Part shown: in pieces, positions 15,661 to 24,459 of the stretch
How positions within the stretch are numbered: position 1 is the stretch's first letter
Layout: each line of letters opens with the position of its first letter
From: DATJPY01 sp035506135
GTDB lineage: Bacteria; Myxococcota_A; UBA9160; PR03
DNA length: 64,000 nt
Reading direction: 5' to 3'
Assembly (NCBI GenBank): GCA_035506135.1
Contig: DATJPY010000031.1
Coordinates: 124,001 to 188,000 of the forward strand
The notes under the pieces: model-generated
What the model saw: the letters and a program-made list of their open reading frames with translations, nothing else
Databases searched by the model: none
Told to the model about the DNA's origin: nothing
Position numbers and translations under genes: made by a program

Positions 15661-17307
15661 CTAGCCGTCGCGGTCGTAGCGCTGCACGATGGGCAGCCGG
15701 CGGCCGCTGCCGAAGGCCTTGCGCGACGTGCGCAGCACCAGCGGCGACTGGCGGCGCTTGTACTCGTTGCCGTCCAGCCGGCGCACGATCTGTCGCACCA
15801 GCTCGCGGTCGGCGCCGGCCGGAGGATCGATCGAGTCGGCGCCCAGCCCGCCCTCGATCGCCTGCTCGAGCACCGCGTCGAGCACCGGGTAGGGCGGCAG
15901 GTCGTCCTCGTCGAGCTGCCCGGGCGCCAGCTCCGCCGACGGGGGCTTCGCGATCGTGTGCTCCGGGATGCGCTCGCCGGCGCGGTTGGCGTGCCGCGCG
16001 AGCGCGTACACGTCGCGCTTGTAGACATCGCCGAGCACCGCGATCCCGCCGACCGTGTCGCCGTAGAGCGTGCAATAGCCGATCGAGAGCTCGCTCTTGT
16101 TGCCGGTCGCGAGCACGAGGCGCCGCTCGGCGTTCGACACCGCCATCAGCACGGCGCCGCGGATGCGCGACTGGATGTTCTGCTGCGCGAGACCGTAGTC
16201 GTCGCGGCGGCCGAGGAGCGAGCCGAAGACCTCGAGGTAGCGCTCGTAGATGGGCCGGATGTCGACCATCCGCGTCTCGATCCCGAGGTGGCGGCCGAGC
16301 GCCAGCGCGTCGTCGATGCTGTGCGGGGAGGAGAAGGGCCCGGGCATCAGCACGCCGAGCACGCGGTCGGGCCCGAGTGCCAGCGCCGCGAGGTGCGCGG
16401 TCACCGCCGAGTCGACGCCGCCCGAGAGCCCGATCACCGCGCCCGGCGGGAGCGACTGCTTTCGGAAGTAGTCGCGGATCCCCAGCACCAGGCCCGCCTC
16501 GAGCTGCGCCGCGCCCGTCGGCTCCGCGACGCCCTCGGGCGCCAGCGAGAGGGACGGCGCGTCGAGGTCGACGCACTCCAGCGCGGGCTCGAAGAGCGGG
16601 AGGCTGGCGCGGATCCGGCCTCCGGCGTCGACGAGGAACGAGCCGCCGTCGAAGACGAGCTCGTCGTTGCCGCCGACCTGGTTCGCGAATGCGATCGGGA
16701 CCCGGTGGCGCCGCGCCAGCGCGGCAAACATCTCGCGCCGCTCGCGCGGCTTGCCGACGTGCCACGGCGACGCCGAGAGGTTCAGGACCAGGCATACACC
16801 CTGGCGCGACAGCTCGCCGGTGGGATCGACGTCGTAGGGGATGCGCTCGGTCCAGCCGTCCTCGCACACGGTGAGGCCGAGCGAGGCGCCGCCGAGCTCG
16901 ATGGGCGCGCGCGTTCGCGCCGGTGCGAAGTAGCGGTTCTCGTCAAAGACGTCGTAGGTCGGGAGCAGCGTCTTGGCCTGGTGCGCGGCGCGGCGGCCGC
17001 CCGCGAGCAGCACGGCCGCGTTCTGCAGGCGCTTTCCGCCGTGGGGCTCGCAGGGCAGCACGGCGCCGAGCGCGATCGCGATCCGCCGCGAGGCGGGCGC
17101 CAGCGCCTCGAGCTCGCGCAGCTGGTCCTCGACGAAGCCGCGCCGCTCGAGCAGGTCCATCGGCGGATAGCCGGTGAGGGCCATCTCCGGGAACACCACC
17201 AGCTCGGCGCCCGCGGCCGCCGCCTTGGCCGCGGCCTCCTCGACCAGGCGCCGGTTTCCGGCCAGATCGCCGATGGTCGGGTTGAGCTGCGCCAGCGCGA
17301 TCCGCAC
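15661..17307 (-). CDS. nadE: Glutamine-dependent NAD+ synthetase
   Basis: A 548-residue two-domain NadE. The N-terminal nitrilase-type glutaminase (1-260) has the Glu-Lys-Cys set in VVFPEMALTGYPP, AKTLLPTYDVFDE and TVCEDGW. The C-terminal ATP-pyrophosphatase starts with GLSGGVDSAVTAHLA and includes ATGNKSELSIGYCTLYGD. It amidates nicotinic acid adenine dinucleotide to NAD+ using glutamine. The GTG start has no SD and a TATCCT element 6 bases ahead, so the mRNA is probably leaderless. Divergent from the hydrolase at 17352. Confidence 0.97.
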   Translation of the reverse strand: MRIALAQLNPTIGDLAGNRRLVEEAAAKAAAAGAELVVFPEMALTGYPPMDLLERRGFVEDQLRELEALAPASRRIAIALGAVLPCEPHGGKRLQNAAVLLAGGRRAAHQAKTLLPTYDVFDENRYFAPARTRAPIELGGASLGLTVCEDGWTERIPYDVDPTGELSRQGVCLVLNLSASPWHVGKPRERREMFAALARRHRVPIAFANQVGGNDELVFDGGSFLVDAGGRIRASLPLFEPALECVDLDAPSLSLAPEGVAEPTGAAQLEAGLVLGIRDYFRKQSLPPGAVIGLSGGVDSAVTAHLAALALGPDRVLGVLMPGPFSSPHSIDDALALGRHLGIETRMVDIRPIYERYLEVFGSLLGRRDDYGLAQQNIQSRIRGAVLMAVSNAERRLVLATGNKSELSIGYCTLYGDTVGGIAVLGDVYKRDVYALARHANRAGERIPEHTIAKPPSAELAPGQLDEDDLPPYPVLDAVLEQAIEGGLGADSIDPPAGADRELVRQIVRRLDGNEYKRRQSPLVLRTSRKAFGSGRRLPIVQRYDRDG

Positions 17308-17313
17308 GCGCGG

Positions 17314-17319
17314 AGGATA
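17314..17319 (-). promoter_or_regulatory. -10 element (TATCCT) for leaderless nadE
   Basis: TATCCT on the reverse strand ends 6 bases before the nadE GTG. No SD is present. Confidence 0.45.
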
Positions 17320-17339
17320 ACCGAGGCCGCTTCCGGTGA

Positions 17340-17345
17340 TAGCAT
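17340..17345 (+). promoter_or_regulatory. -10 element (TAGCAT) for leaderless hydrolase mRNA
   Basis: TAGCAT ends 6 bases before the ATG at 17352; no SD. It faces away from the nadE -10, so both divergent starts fit within 45 bases. Confidence 0.42.
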
Positions 17346-17351
17346 GCGCGC

Positions 17352-18230
17352 ATGGCGGAGATCATCGGGCCGACCTCGAGCTTCTACGTGTCGCAGCGGC
17401 TGCGGCTGCACTACGTCGACTGGGGCAACGAGCAGGCGCCGCTGCTCGTGCTGGTGCACGGCGGACGCGATCACGCGCGCAACTGGGACTGGGTTGCGCG
17501 CGCGCTGCGCCCCGACTGGCACGTGGTCGCCCCCGACCTGCGGGGGCACGGCGACAGCGCCTGGGCGCTGGGCGGCATGTACGCCGTGGCAGACTTCGTG
17601 CTCGACATCGACAACCTGATCGAGGCGCTCGGGCCGCGCCCCGTCGTGCTGATCGGCCACTCGCTCGGGGGTGCGATCGCGCTCATGTACACCGGGATCC
17701 ACCCCGAGCGGGTGCAGCGGCTGGTCGCGATCGAGGGCCTGGGCCCGCCGCCCGCCATGATCGAGCGCCTGCGCGGCCGCCCGCCCTGGGAGCGCATGCA
17801 GAGCTGGCTCAAGCAGATGCGCGAGCTCGCGGCGCGCCAGCCTCGCCGCTATCCGACCATCGAGGCCGCCGCGGCGCGCATGCGCGAGGAGAACTCCTTC
17901 CTCTCGGAGGCGCAGGCGCGCCACCTGACGCTGCACGGCGTCACCCGCAACGAGGACGGCACCTTCTCCTGGAAGTTCGACAACTACGTGCGCTCGTTCG
18001 CGCCGTATCGCTTCGACGTCGACGACATGCGCGCACTCTGGGAGCGCATCGAGTGTCCGACGCTGCTGGTGCGCGGCGGCGACTCGTGGGCGGGCGATCC
18101 GGTGAAGGACGGGCGCATCGCGCCGTTCCAGAAGGCGCGCGCCGTGACCATCCCGGGCGCCGGCCACTGGGTGCACCACGACCAGCTCGAGGCGTTCCTG
18201 GCCGCGGTGCGTGAGTTCCTGTCGGACTGA
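17352..18230 (+). CDS. Alpha/beta-hydrolase
   Basis: A 292-residue alpha/beta-hydrolase with LVHGGRDHARNWDW, APDLRGHGDS, the nucleophile elbow LIGHSLGGAIA and the terminal GAGHWVHHDQLEAF holding the catalytic His. It has a helical cap (about residues 130-200). The substrate cannot be inferred. It is followed on the other strand by a MaoC dehydratase gene (convergent, 12-base gap). Confidence 0.88.
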   Translation: MAEIIGPTSSFYVSQRLRLHYVDWGNEQAPLLVLVHGGRDHARNWDWVARALRPDWHVVAPDLRGHGDSAWALGGMYAVADFVLDIDNLIEALGPRPVVLIGHSLGGAIALMYTGIHPERVQRLVAIEGLGPPPAMIERLRGRPPWERMQSWLKQMRELAARQPRRYPTIEAAAARMREENSFLSEAQARHLTLHGVTRNEDGTFSWKFDNYVRSFAPYRFDVDDMRALWERIECPTLLVRGGDSWAGDPVKDGRIAPFQKARAVTIPGAGHWVHHDQLEAFLAAVREFLSD

Positions 18231-18242
18231 GCGCGCCGATCG

Positions 18243-18710
18243 TCAGGGGTAGTACACGTACACGGCGTCGGCGATGCAGGCGGGCTTGCCGCCGCCCTCG
18301 ACCTCGAAGACGAGGTTGAGGATCACGCGCGCGCCGCCCCCGGGCATGTCTCGCACGTCCTTGAGCTCGCCGACCAGGCGCACGCGCGCGCCCGCGGGCA
18401 CCGGCGCGGGCAGCCGCATCTTCTCGAGGCCGTAGTTCACCGCGAGCCGAACTCCGTCGACGCGCACGATCTGCGGCAGCAGGGCGGGCGCCAGCGCGAT
18501 GGTCAGGTAGCCGTGCGCGATCGGGCCCTTGAAGGGCGACTCGCGCCGCGCGCGCTCGACGTCGACGTGGATCCACTGGTGATCCCCCGTCGCGTCGGCG
18601 AAGGCGTCGATCTGCGCCTGCGACACGGTCACCCAGTCGGAGGCGCCGAGCTTCTTCCCGACGAAGGTCTTGAGCGCGGCGACGCTCGGAACGACGGTGG
18701 GCTCGGGCAT
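18243..18710 (-). CDS. MaoC-family (R)-hydratase-like protein
   Basis: A 155-residue single hot-dog fold MaoC protein. The hydratase signature is present: FADATGDHQWIHVDVERA (Asp and His catalytic pair) followed by GPIAHGYLTIAL. The family hydrates trans-2-enoyl-CoA in fatty-acid or polyhydroxyalkanoate metabolism. The ATG at 18710 has GGGAG upstream. It stands alone, divergent from the reductase gene at 18814. Confidence 0.92.
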   Translation of the reverse strand: MPEPTVVPSVAALKTFVGKKLGASDWVTVSQAQIDAFADATGDHQWIHVDVERARRESPFKGPIAHGYLTIALAPALLPQIVRVDGVRLAVNYGLEKMRLPAPVPAGARVRLVGELKDVRDMPGGGARVILNLVFEVEGGGKPACIADAVYVYYP

Positions 18711-18782
18711 CGGAGCTCCCAGAGGCACGCGGAACGTAACACACGGCGGCGGCCGGGCTATGTGCGCAGTCACCTTCATGTC

Positions 18783-18788
18783 TATACT
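18783..18788 (+). promoter_or_regulatory. -10 element (TATACT) upstream of the Tat-type reductase
   Basis: TATACT lies 25 bases before the GTG at 18814, leaving a short leader that contains GGAGGAGG. No convincing -35 was seen. Confidence 0.35.
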
Positions 18789-18813
18789 GGCGGCCATCGG
18801 AGGAGGGCTCGCC

Positions 18814-20367
18814 GTGCGTCCCATCCGCGCGTTCCTCTTGAGCCTCGCAATCGCGGCCGCCGCCGGCTTCTGGCTCGCGGGCCCGGTGCTGTATCGGAGC
18901 TTCATCGGCCTCGACCCGAGCGCCTTCCCCGCCGGCACGCTGCTCGATGGGATCGGCCGTGCGCTGCTCCCGAGCCTCGGCTTCTCGATGGCGGGCGTCG
19001 TGCTCGTGATCGCGATGCTGCTCGCGATCGCCGCGGCGAGCTTCGCGTTCGTGCGTCGCGCGAGCCGCTCCCAGGTCGACCCGTCGCGGCGGAGCTTCCT
19101 GACGGGCGCGGCATCCGGCGCCGGCGCCGCGGTCGCCGCCAGCGCCGCGGGCGGTGCGCTCATGATGGCGCGCGCCTTCTACGGGGTCGGCAACGAGGGC
19201 CGCGGCTGGCGCCCGCAGGCGACCGAGATCTTCGGCGCCAAGGTGGAGAACACGAGTCCCACCTGGCCCGACGCGTGGAAGGGCTCGCGCGTGCGCGCCT
19301 ACCGGCGCCTCGGGCGCACGGGGGTGGAGGTCTCCGACATCTCGCTCGGCACCGGCGCGCTCCAGGGCGCGAAGGGCGAGTCGATCGTGCGCGAGGCGAT
19401 CGAGCGCGGTGTCACCTACATCGACACCGCGCCGGACTACTCGGGCGCGGGCAGCGAGAACGCGATCGGCCGCGCCATCCAGGGCCAGCGCGACCGCCTG
19501 TTCATCGCGACCAAGTTCTGCACGCCGCAGGGCCACCTGCCGCCCGGGACGCCGGTCGCGCGCTACAAGCAGGTGCTCGAGGACAGCCTGAAGCGCCTCG
19601 GCACCGACCACGTCGACCTCGCGCACGTGCACTCCTGCGACGAGATCGACCGGCTGATGGATCCCAACATGCACGAGGCGTTCGACCAGCTCAAGGCCGA
19701 GGGCAAGGTGCGCTTCCTCGGCTTCTCGTCGCACACGCCGAACCTGGTCCAGGTGGCGAGCCGCGCGATCGAGTCGAACCGCTTCGACGTGATGATGCTC
19801 GCCTACCATCACGGCATCTGGCCGAGCCTCGGCGACGTGATCGCGCGCGCGCGGCGCGAGCGCGACATGGGCGTGGTGGCGATGAAGACGCTGAAGGGTG
19901 CGCGGCACAACGGGCTCGCCGGCTTCCGCGAGTCCGCCGGCGCCTACAGCCAGGCCGCCTTCCGCTGGGTGCTCTCGAATCCCGAGGTCTCGTGCCTCGT
20001 GGTCTCCTTCTACGAGCCGCAGCACGTCGACGAGTACCTGTTCGCGTCGGGAAGCGAGCCCAGCGCGCGGGACCACGCGCTGCTGCGCCGCTACGACGAG
20101 GTGATCGCGGGGAGCTACTGCCCGCCGCACTGCGGCGCCTGCCTCGACCACTGCCCGGAGCAGCTCGCGATCCACGACGTCTTCCGCTTCCGCATGTACT
20201 TCGAAGACTACGGCTGGGAGAAGCGCGGGATGGCGCAGTACGGAGCGCTCGGCAAGAACGCCTCCGTCTGCGCCGGCTGTGCGGCGCCGTGCCTCGGCCA
20301 ATGCCCCGCCGGGATCGCGATCCAGGACCGCATGATCGAGTCGCACGAGCTGCTGCGCCTGGCATGA
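18814..20367 (+). CDS. Membrane-anchored aldo/keto reductase with Tat-type motif and Fe-S cluster motifs
   Basis: A 517-residue protein with four parts. First come two transmembrane helices (about 5-27 and 54-80). Next is a twin-arginine stretch SRRSFLTGAASG (RR at 92-93) before a third hydrophobic segment (97-117). Then follows an aldo/keto reductase barrel with the Tyr in DTAPDYSGAGSE, Lys in ATKF and His in AHVHSC. The last ~80 residues hold CPPHCGACLDHCPE and CAGCAAPCLGQCP, two ferredoxin-like cysteine groups. The GTG start was chosen because GGAGGAGG precedes it. A periplasmic redox enzyme is implied; the substrate is unknown. The stop overlaps the next gene (ATGA). Confidence 0.85.
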   Translation: MRPIRAFLLSLAIAAAAGFWLAGPVLYRSFIGLDPSAFPAGTLLDGIGRALLPSLGFSMAGVVLVIAMLLAIAAASFAFVRRASRSQVDPSRRSFLTGAASGAGAAVAASAAGGALMMARAFYGVGNEGRGWRPQATEIFGAKVENTSPTWPDAWKGSRVRAYRRLGRTGVEVSDISLGTGALQGAKGESIVREAIERGVTYIDTAPDYSGAGSENAIGRAIQGQRDRLFIATKFCTPQGHLPPGTPVARYKQVLEDSLKRLGTDHVDLAHVHSCDEIDRLMDPNMHEAFDQLKAEGKVRFLGFSSHTPNLVQVASRAIESNRFDVMMLAYHHGIWPSLGDVIARARRERDMGVVAMKTLKGARHNGLAGFRESAGAYSQAAFRWVLSNPEVSCLVVSFYEPQHVDEYLFASGSEPSARDHALLRRYDEVIAGSYCPPHCGACLDHCPEQLAIHDVFRFRMYFEDYGWEKRGMAQYGALGKNASVCAGCAAPCLGQCPAGIAIQDRMIESHELLRLA

Positions 20368-21464
20368 GCGACGACCGGGCGAATCGACGCATAATGGTGT
20401 ACGGTGCGACCGGCTTCACCGGCCGCCTGGTCGTCGACGAGGCGCGGCGCCGCGGTCTCGAGCCGGTGCTCGGCGGCCGCAACCGCCGGTCGCTCGACGA
20501 GCTGGCCGACGCGGTGGGCGGTGCCGAGGTGCGCGCGGCGGACGCGGCGCGGCCGGCGACGCTCGGTGGCCTCTTCGACGGCGTCGGCGCGGTGATCAAC
20601 TGCGCCGGGCCCTTCGCGCGGCTGGGCGAGCCGGTGCTGCGCGCGGCGATCGACGCCGGCGCGCACTATCTCGACACCACCGGCGAGCAGCTCTGGATGG
20701 CGCGCATGATGGACCTCCACAGCGCGGACGCGGAGCGCGCCGGGGTGACGGCGATCCTGGCCCACGCCTTCGAGTACGCGATCGGCGACTGCGCCGCGCG
20801 CATCGCCGTCGAGGAGACGCCAGGCGCCGAGACGGTCGAGGTCGTGAACCGGGTCGAAGGCTTCGGGACGAGCCGCGGCACCAAGAAGTCGGCGCTCGAC
20901 GTGCTCGGCAAGCCCTCGCTGGCGGTGGTGAACGGCCGGCGCCGCGAGGAGGTGCCCTTCGCCCACCGCGCGCGCGTCCGCTTCCCCGACGAGGACGAGG
21001 ACCACGTGGCGCTCTCCTTCCCCGGCGGCGAGGTGCTCTCGGTGCCCGGCTTCGCGCCGAGCGTGCGCGCCGTGCGCACCTACCTGGTGGTGCCGGCCGC
21101 GGCCGCCGCTCTGCTGCCCGCGTTGGCGCGAGCGGCGGGGGCGCTCGTGCGCGGTCCGCTGCGCGGCCTGATCGAGCGCCGCATCGACCGCGCGGCCTTC
21201 GGGCCCGGCGACGAGCGGCGCGACCAGCCCTGGTGGGTGCAGGCGCGGGTGCGCGCCGCCGGCGGTCGCGGCGTTCGGGTCACGGCGAGCGGCTACGACA
21301 GCTACGGCATCACCGCGGTGATCGCGGTGCTCGGCGCGCAGTGGCTGCTCGAGGGGCGGGCGAAGCGCGCGGGCGTCGTGACGACGGCGGCGGCCTTCGA
21401 CCCGCGCGCCCTCCTCGACGCGCTCGCCGCATCGGGCGTCGCCTGGCGCATCGACCCGCTCTAG
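20364..21464 (+). CDS. Saccharopine-dehydrogenase-like / trans-acting enoyl reductase family protein
   Basis: A 366-residue Rossmann protein beginning IMVYGATGFTGRLVVDEARRRG, with GGRNRRSLDELA and VINCAGPFARLGEPV, the pattern of saccharopine reductase-like and mycobacterial trans-enoyl reductase proteins. The C-terminal half has a hydrophobic helix (about residues 245-275) and SGYDSYGITAVIAVLGA. It probably reduces an acyl or lipid intermediate with NAD(P)H, but this is only family inference. Its ATG overlaps the stop of the Fe-S reductase gene, so the two are probably functionally linked. Confidence 0.82.
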   Translation: MSDDRANRRIMVYGATGFTGRLVVDEARRRGLEPVLGGRNRRSLDELADAVGGAEVRAADAARPATLGGLFDGVGAVINCAGPFARLGEPVLRAAIDAGAHYLDTTGEQLWMARMMDLHSADAERAGVTAILAHAFEYAIGDCAARIAVEETPGAETVEVVNRVEGFGTSRGTKKSALDVLGKPSLAVVNGRRREEVPFAHRARVRFPDEDEDHVALSFPGGEVLSVPGFAPSVRAVRTYLVVPAAAAALLPALARAAGALVRGPLRGLIERRIDRAAFGPGDERRDQPWWVQARVRAAGGRGVRVTASGYDSYGITAVIAVLGAQWLLEGRAKRAGVVTTAAAFDPRALLDALAASGVAWRIDPL

Positions 21465-21477
21465 GGAGGAGGGGCCC

Positions 21478-22956
21478 ATGATCGCGATGCGTTTCGCGCT
21501 CGCGCTCCTGCTGGCGATGGCCGGCGCCGAGGCACGGGCCGCCGGCGCGGCGTCGCCGTGGGCGCTGCCGGCCGAGGGCAAGTGCCAGCCGGAGGGAGGG
21601 CTGCGCGCGGCGCCCGGCGAGGATGCCTCCGCGCCGGTCCCCTTCCAGACCGGCGACAGCTTCGAGATCGGGCGCCTCGAGGTCCTGCGCCGCTTCGTGC
21701 CGAAGGAGCTCTGGCAGTATCGCGACCGCTTCTTCTACGAGGGCATGCGGCTCGAGATCGGACCCTGCTTCCGCGACTACGGTGCCCCGGCCTTCTACCG
21801 CGAGGCGACCGAGAAGCTGCGCGGGCAGGCGAAGCTCGACGGCGGCGGCCTCACGGGATATCTCGCCGGGCAGCCGTTCCCGCCGGACACGATCGATCCG
21901 GCCGATCCGCAGGCCGGCGCGCTCTGGGCGTGGAACGTCGCGCAGCGCTATCAGGCCGCGGGCTTCCGCGGGAAGTTCCGCGTCACCGACCTCCTCGGCC
22001 GCGTCGGCCGCGCGGAGCCCTTCGACGGCGAGATCTTCAAGCTCGACGTGTCGCACCGCGCCGATCTCCCCGGCAGCGGCTATGCGGTGTCGTTCGCCAA
22101 GGGCAACGACTGGGTCGCGGGCGGCAAGCTCTTCTCGCCGTTCGCCGCGCGCGACTTCGCCTGGCGTCAGTACCGCAACGACGAGAACAAGACCAAGGCG
22201 ATCCGCACCGACGACCTGGTCGCCTTCCTGCCCGAGTGGCGCCGCGTCCGCCGCATCCCGGCCGTCGACATCGAAGGCCTCTACATGCCGTCCTTCAGCG
22301 TGGGCGTGCAGCCCAGCCAGCAGCTCATGGTCGGGAGCGGCGCCGGCTCCTTCGGCGGCGGCGTGGCGGCGGCGGGCGCTCCGAGCGGCGTGGGCGGCGG
22401 CACCATCCAGACCAAGCGGAGCGGCTTCGAGGGCCTCGAGATCCGCCCGGTGCTGTGGTCCTATCGCGTGGTGGGCGTCGAGGACCTGCTGGCGCCGATC
22501 AACATCGCCGCTCCGGTGTACCCCGCCGAGGCGAACCGCGAGTTCGGTCCCTGGGGTCTCTCGTTCGCCAGCGACCGCTGGGATCTGCGGCGCGTGCTGG
22601 TGCTCGAGGCGCGCGTCAAGGGCCAGCCGGGCTTTCGCGGTGAGAGCCGGCTCACCATGTACGTCGACCTGCAGACGCTGGTGCCGCTCTACTACATCTC
22701 GTACAGCTCGAAGGAGGAGCCGATCGACATCGGCGTCTTCGCGAGCCGCTGGAGCGAGGATCGGCCCGACTACCCGAAGTGGCCCGATGACCCGCAGCGG
22801 CCGGTGCGCGTGGTCGACTCGGTGGGCGCCGCGTTCGCGAATCTCGCCGAGGAGGGGAGCTGGCGCCGCGAGTCGTGGGATCTCGTGTCGACGCCGCCGC
22901 CCGAGGCCGAGCTCAAGAAGCTCGAGTCCTCGACGGACCTGACCAAGGGGCGCTGA
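21478..22956 (+). CDS. DUF1329-family exported protein
   Basis: A 492-residue DUF1329 protein. The N-terminus is a signal peptide ending at AEARAAG. The mature part contains YEGMRLEIGPCFRDYGAPAF, TDLLGRVGRAEPFDG, FSPFAARDFAWRQYRNDENKTKAI and LVPLYYISYSSKEEP. DUF1329 proteins are predicted LolB-like beta folds in the outer membrane or periplasm, often found with RND exporters of hydrophobic compounds. It has a near-perfect GGGAGGAGG ribosome binding site. It follows the reductase pair by 13 bases, so may share their operon. Confidence 0.85.
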   Translation: MIAMRFALALLLAMAGAEARAAGAASPWALPAEGKCQPEGGLRAAPGEDASAPVPFQTGDSFEIGRLEVLRRFVPKELWQYRDRFFYEGMRLEIGPCFRDYGAPAFYREATEKLRGQAKLDGGGLTGYLAGQPFPPDTIDPADPQAGALWAWNVAQRYQAAGFRGKFRVTDLLGRVGRAEPFDGEIFKLDVSHRADLPGSGYAVSFAKGNDWVAGGKLFSPFAARDFAWRQYRNDENKTKAIRTDDLVAFLPEWRRVRRIPAVDIEGLYMPSFSVGVQPSQQLMVGSGAGSFGGGVAAAGAPSGVGGGTIQTKRSGFEGLEIRPVLWSYRVVGVEDLLAPINIAAPVYPAEANREFGPWGLSFASDRWDLRRVLVLEARVKGQPGFRGESRLTMYVDLQTLVPLYYISYSSKEEPIDIGVFASRWSEDRPDYPKWPDDPQRPVRVVDSVGAAFANLAEEGSWRRESWDLVSTPPPEAELKKLESSTDLTKGR

Positions 22957-22969
22957 GCCCCGGACCGGC

Positions 22970-24364
22970 CTACTCGCCCTCGCGCCGGATCGCTCGCACG
23001 AACGCGCTGTGCAGGGCCTCGCGGATGGTCGCGCGGTCCGTCTTGCCGTAGACGTCGCGGAAGGCGCGCAGCGGGATGATGCCCTTCGCCATCGACCGAT
23101 GGCCGCCGCCCACGCCGAGGCCCTCGACCACGGCGCGCACCACCTCGCCGGCGGCTCGCACGTAGCCGACGTTGCGCACCGAGAAGACCAGGTCCGAGCC
23201 GACCAGCCCGGCGGCGACCGCCCACTCGGCGCCCTCGGCCTGGAGCCCCAGGTCGGCCACCTGCGGGATCACGTCCTCGCGCACGCGGCCCAACACCAGG
23301 ATGTGGATTCCCTCCTCCACGGAGGTCGAGGCGAGCGCGCGACCCATCGCGCGCAGCCCGTCGAGCGGCAGCGCGGGCCGCTCGATGCGGCGCAGCAGCG
23401 CCGGGCTGTGGTGGGCGTGCAGGAAGGCGAACGCCTGGATGTCGCGCGAGCCGGTCTCGCGGCCGAGGAGCTGCGTGTCGCTCTTGATGCCGTAGAGCAG
23501 TGCGGTGGCGAGACGCGGCCGCACCTCGGTGCCCGACGCGCGCACGTACTCCGTGAGGATCGTCGAGGTCGCGCCGTAGCCGGGGCGGATGTCGCGGATC
23601 ACCGCGTCGTAGCCGGCGCGCTCCGGATGGTGATCGATCACGGCGTCGACCGAGAGCACGCGTCCTGGAGGGTTCTCGCCGAACACCGAGGGCTGTACGT
23701 CGAGCAGCGCCAGGCCGTCGAACTCGTCGAGATCGGCGGCCGAGATGGTGCGCACCTCGATGTTGAGCGCCTGGACCATCGCCCGGTTCTCGGGTCGCTT
23801 CACCGCGCCGAACGAGACCAGGGGCGCCGTGGGGCTCTTGCGCCCGAGCAGCGCGCGGAGCGCGTAGCCGCACGCGATGCCGTCGGGATCGGGGTCGGGC
23901 TGCAGGAGGATGGCGAGCTTCTCGCGGCCGCCGAGCAGCTCGCGCAGCTCCACCACGCGGCGCAGGTTGCCGACGTGGTCGAACTCCTCGTCGAAGTCGT
24001 CTCGGATCAGGGAGCGCAGGCGACCGAGGCGGATGCATCGGTGCGGCGGCAGGTCCTCCGGCGCGATCTGATCGGACAGCACGAGCACGCAGCTCGTCGG
24101 CACGGCCTCGGCGATGACCGCGACGGCGGTCCGCACGAAGCCGACCTCCTCCGAGACGATCCCGAAGACGTCCCCTTCCTTGGGGTTGAGCTTCAGGATC
24201 GCTTCGGGGCTGAGGCCACCGGAGAGTGCGCGGAACCCGGGCGGCCGGGCACGCGACTCGTCGTCACGTGGCACCCAGGTGAGCTCCTCGTGGTCCCCGG
24301 CGCCGATGCGACACCAGAGCCGCGCGAGCTCGGCGCCATCGCACACGATGATGCGGCGGTCCAA
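22970..24364 (-). CDS. DHH-family phosphoesterase with N-terminal TrkA-N-like domain
   Basis: A DHH/DHHA1 protein (about 464 residues from the chosen start). Residues ~1-130 resemble a TrkA-N/RCK Rossmann domain (starts RRIIVCDGAELARL). The DHH core has DPDPDGIACG and VIDHHPERAG, and the DHHA1 part ends with GGGHRSMAKGIIP. The family cleaves short oligonucleotides or cyclic dinucleotides. I prefer the TTG at 24364 because GGGGGATGG precedes it and a TAGAAT -10 lies at 24409-24414; an ATG at 24424 would add 20 residues. Alternative substrates include nanoRNA, pAp and c-di-AMP. Confidence 0.85.
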   Translation of the reverse strand: MDRRIIVCDGAELARLWCRIGAGDHEELTWVPRDDESRARPPGFRALSGGLSPEAILKLNPKEGDVFGIVSEEVGFVRTAVAVIAEAVPTSCVLVLSDQIAPEDLPPHRCIRLGRLRSLIRDDFDEEFDHVGNLRRVVELRELLGGREKLAILLQPDPDPDGIACGYALRALLGRKSPTAPLVSFGAVKRPENRAMVQALNIEVRTISAADLDEFDGLALLDVQPSVFGENPPGRVLSVDAVIDHHPERAGYDAVIRDIRPGYGATSTILTEYVRASGTEVRPRLATALLYGIKSDTQLLGRETGSRDIQAFAFLHAHHSPALLRRIERPALPLDGLRAMGRALASTSVEEGIHILVLGRVREDVIPQVADLGLQAEGAEWAVAAGLVGSDLVFSVRNVGYVRAAGEVVRAVVEGLGVGGGHRSMAKGIIPLRAFRDVYGKTDRATIREALHSAFVRAIRREGE

Positions 24365-24441
24365 TCCATCCCCCGGAGCCGGCCTGCCGGCCCCTGCGAC
24401 GGGCAGGCATTCTAGCGGAGCCATGGTTACAAAATGGGAAC

Positions 24442-24459
24442 GTGACCCCGCGGGGTCAC
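24442..24459. repeat. Perfect 18-bp palindrome, REP-like
   Basis: GTGACCCCGCGGGGTCAC reads the same on both strands. It sits in the 148-base gap between two reverse-strand genes and is flanked by GGGAAC and CCCTTC. It could be a REP/RAYT-type repeat, a terminator for the acyl-CoA synthetase operon side, or an operator. Confidence 0.45.

Noticed and set aside
14550..16028. Long Arg/Ser-rich frame opposite nadE and the LsrF-like gene
   Set aside because: No homology; the real frames in this span are strongly conserved.
17941..20346. Reverse-strand frame of about 800 codons opposite the hydrolase, MaoC and reductase genes
   Set aside because: Low-complexity His/Arg/Ala frame; replaced by clear families on the real frames.
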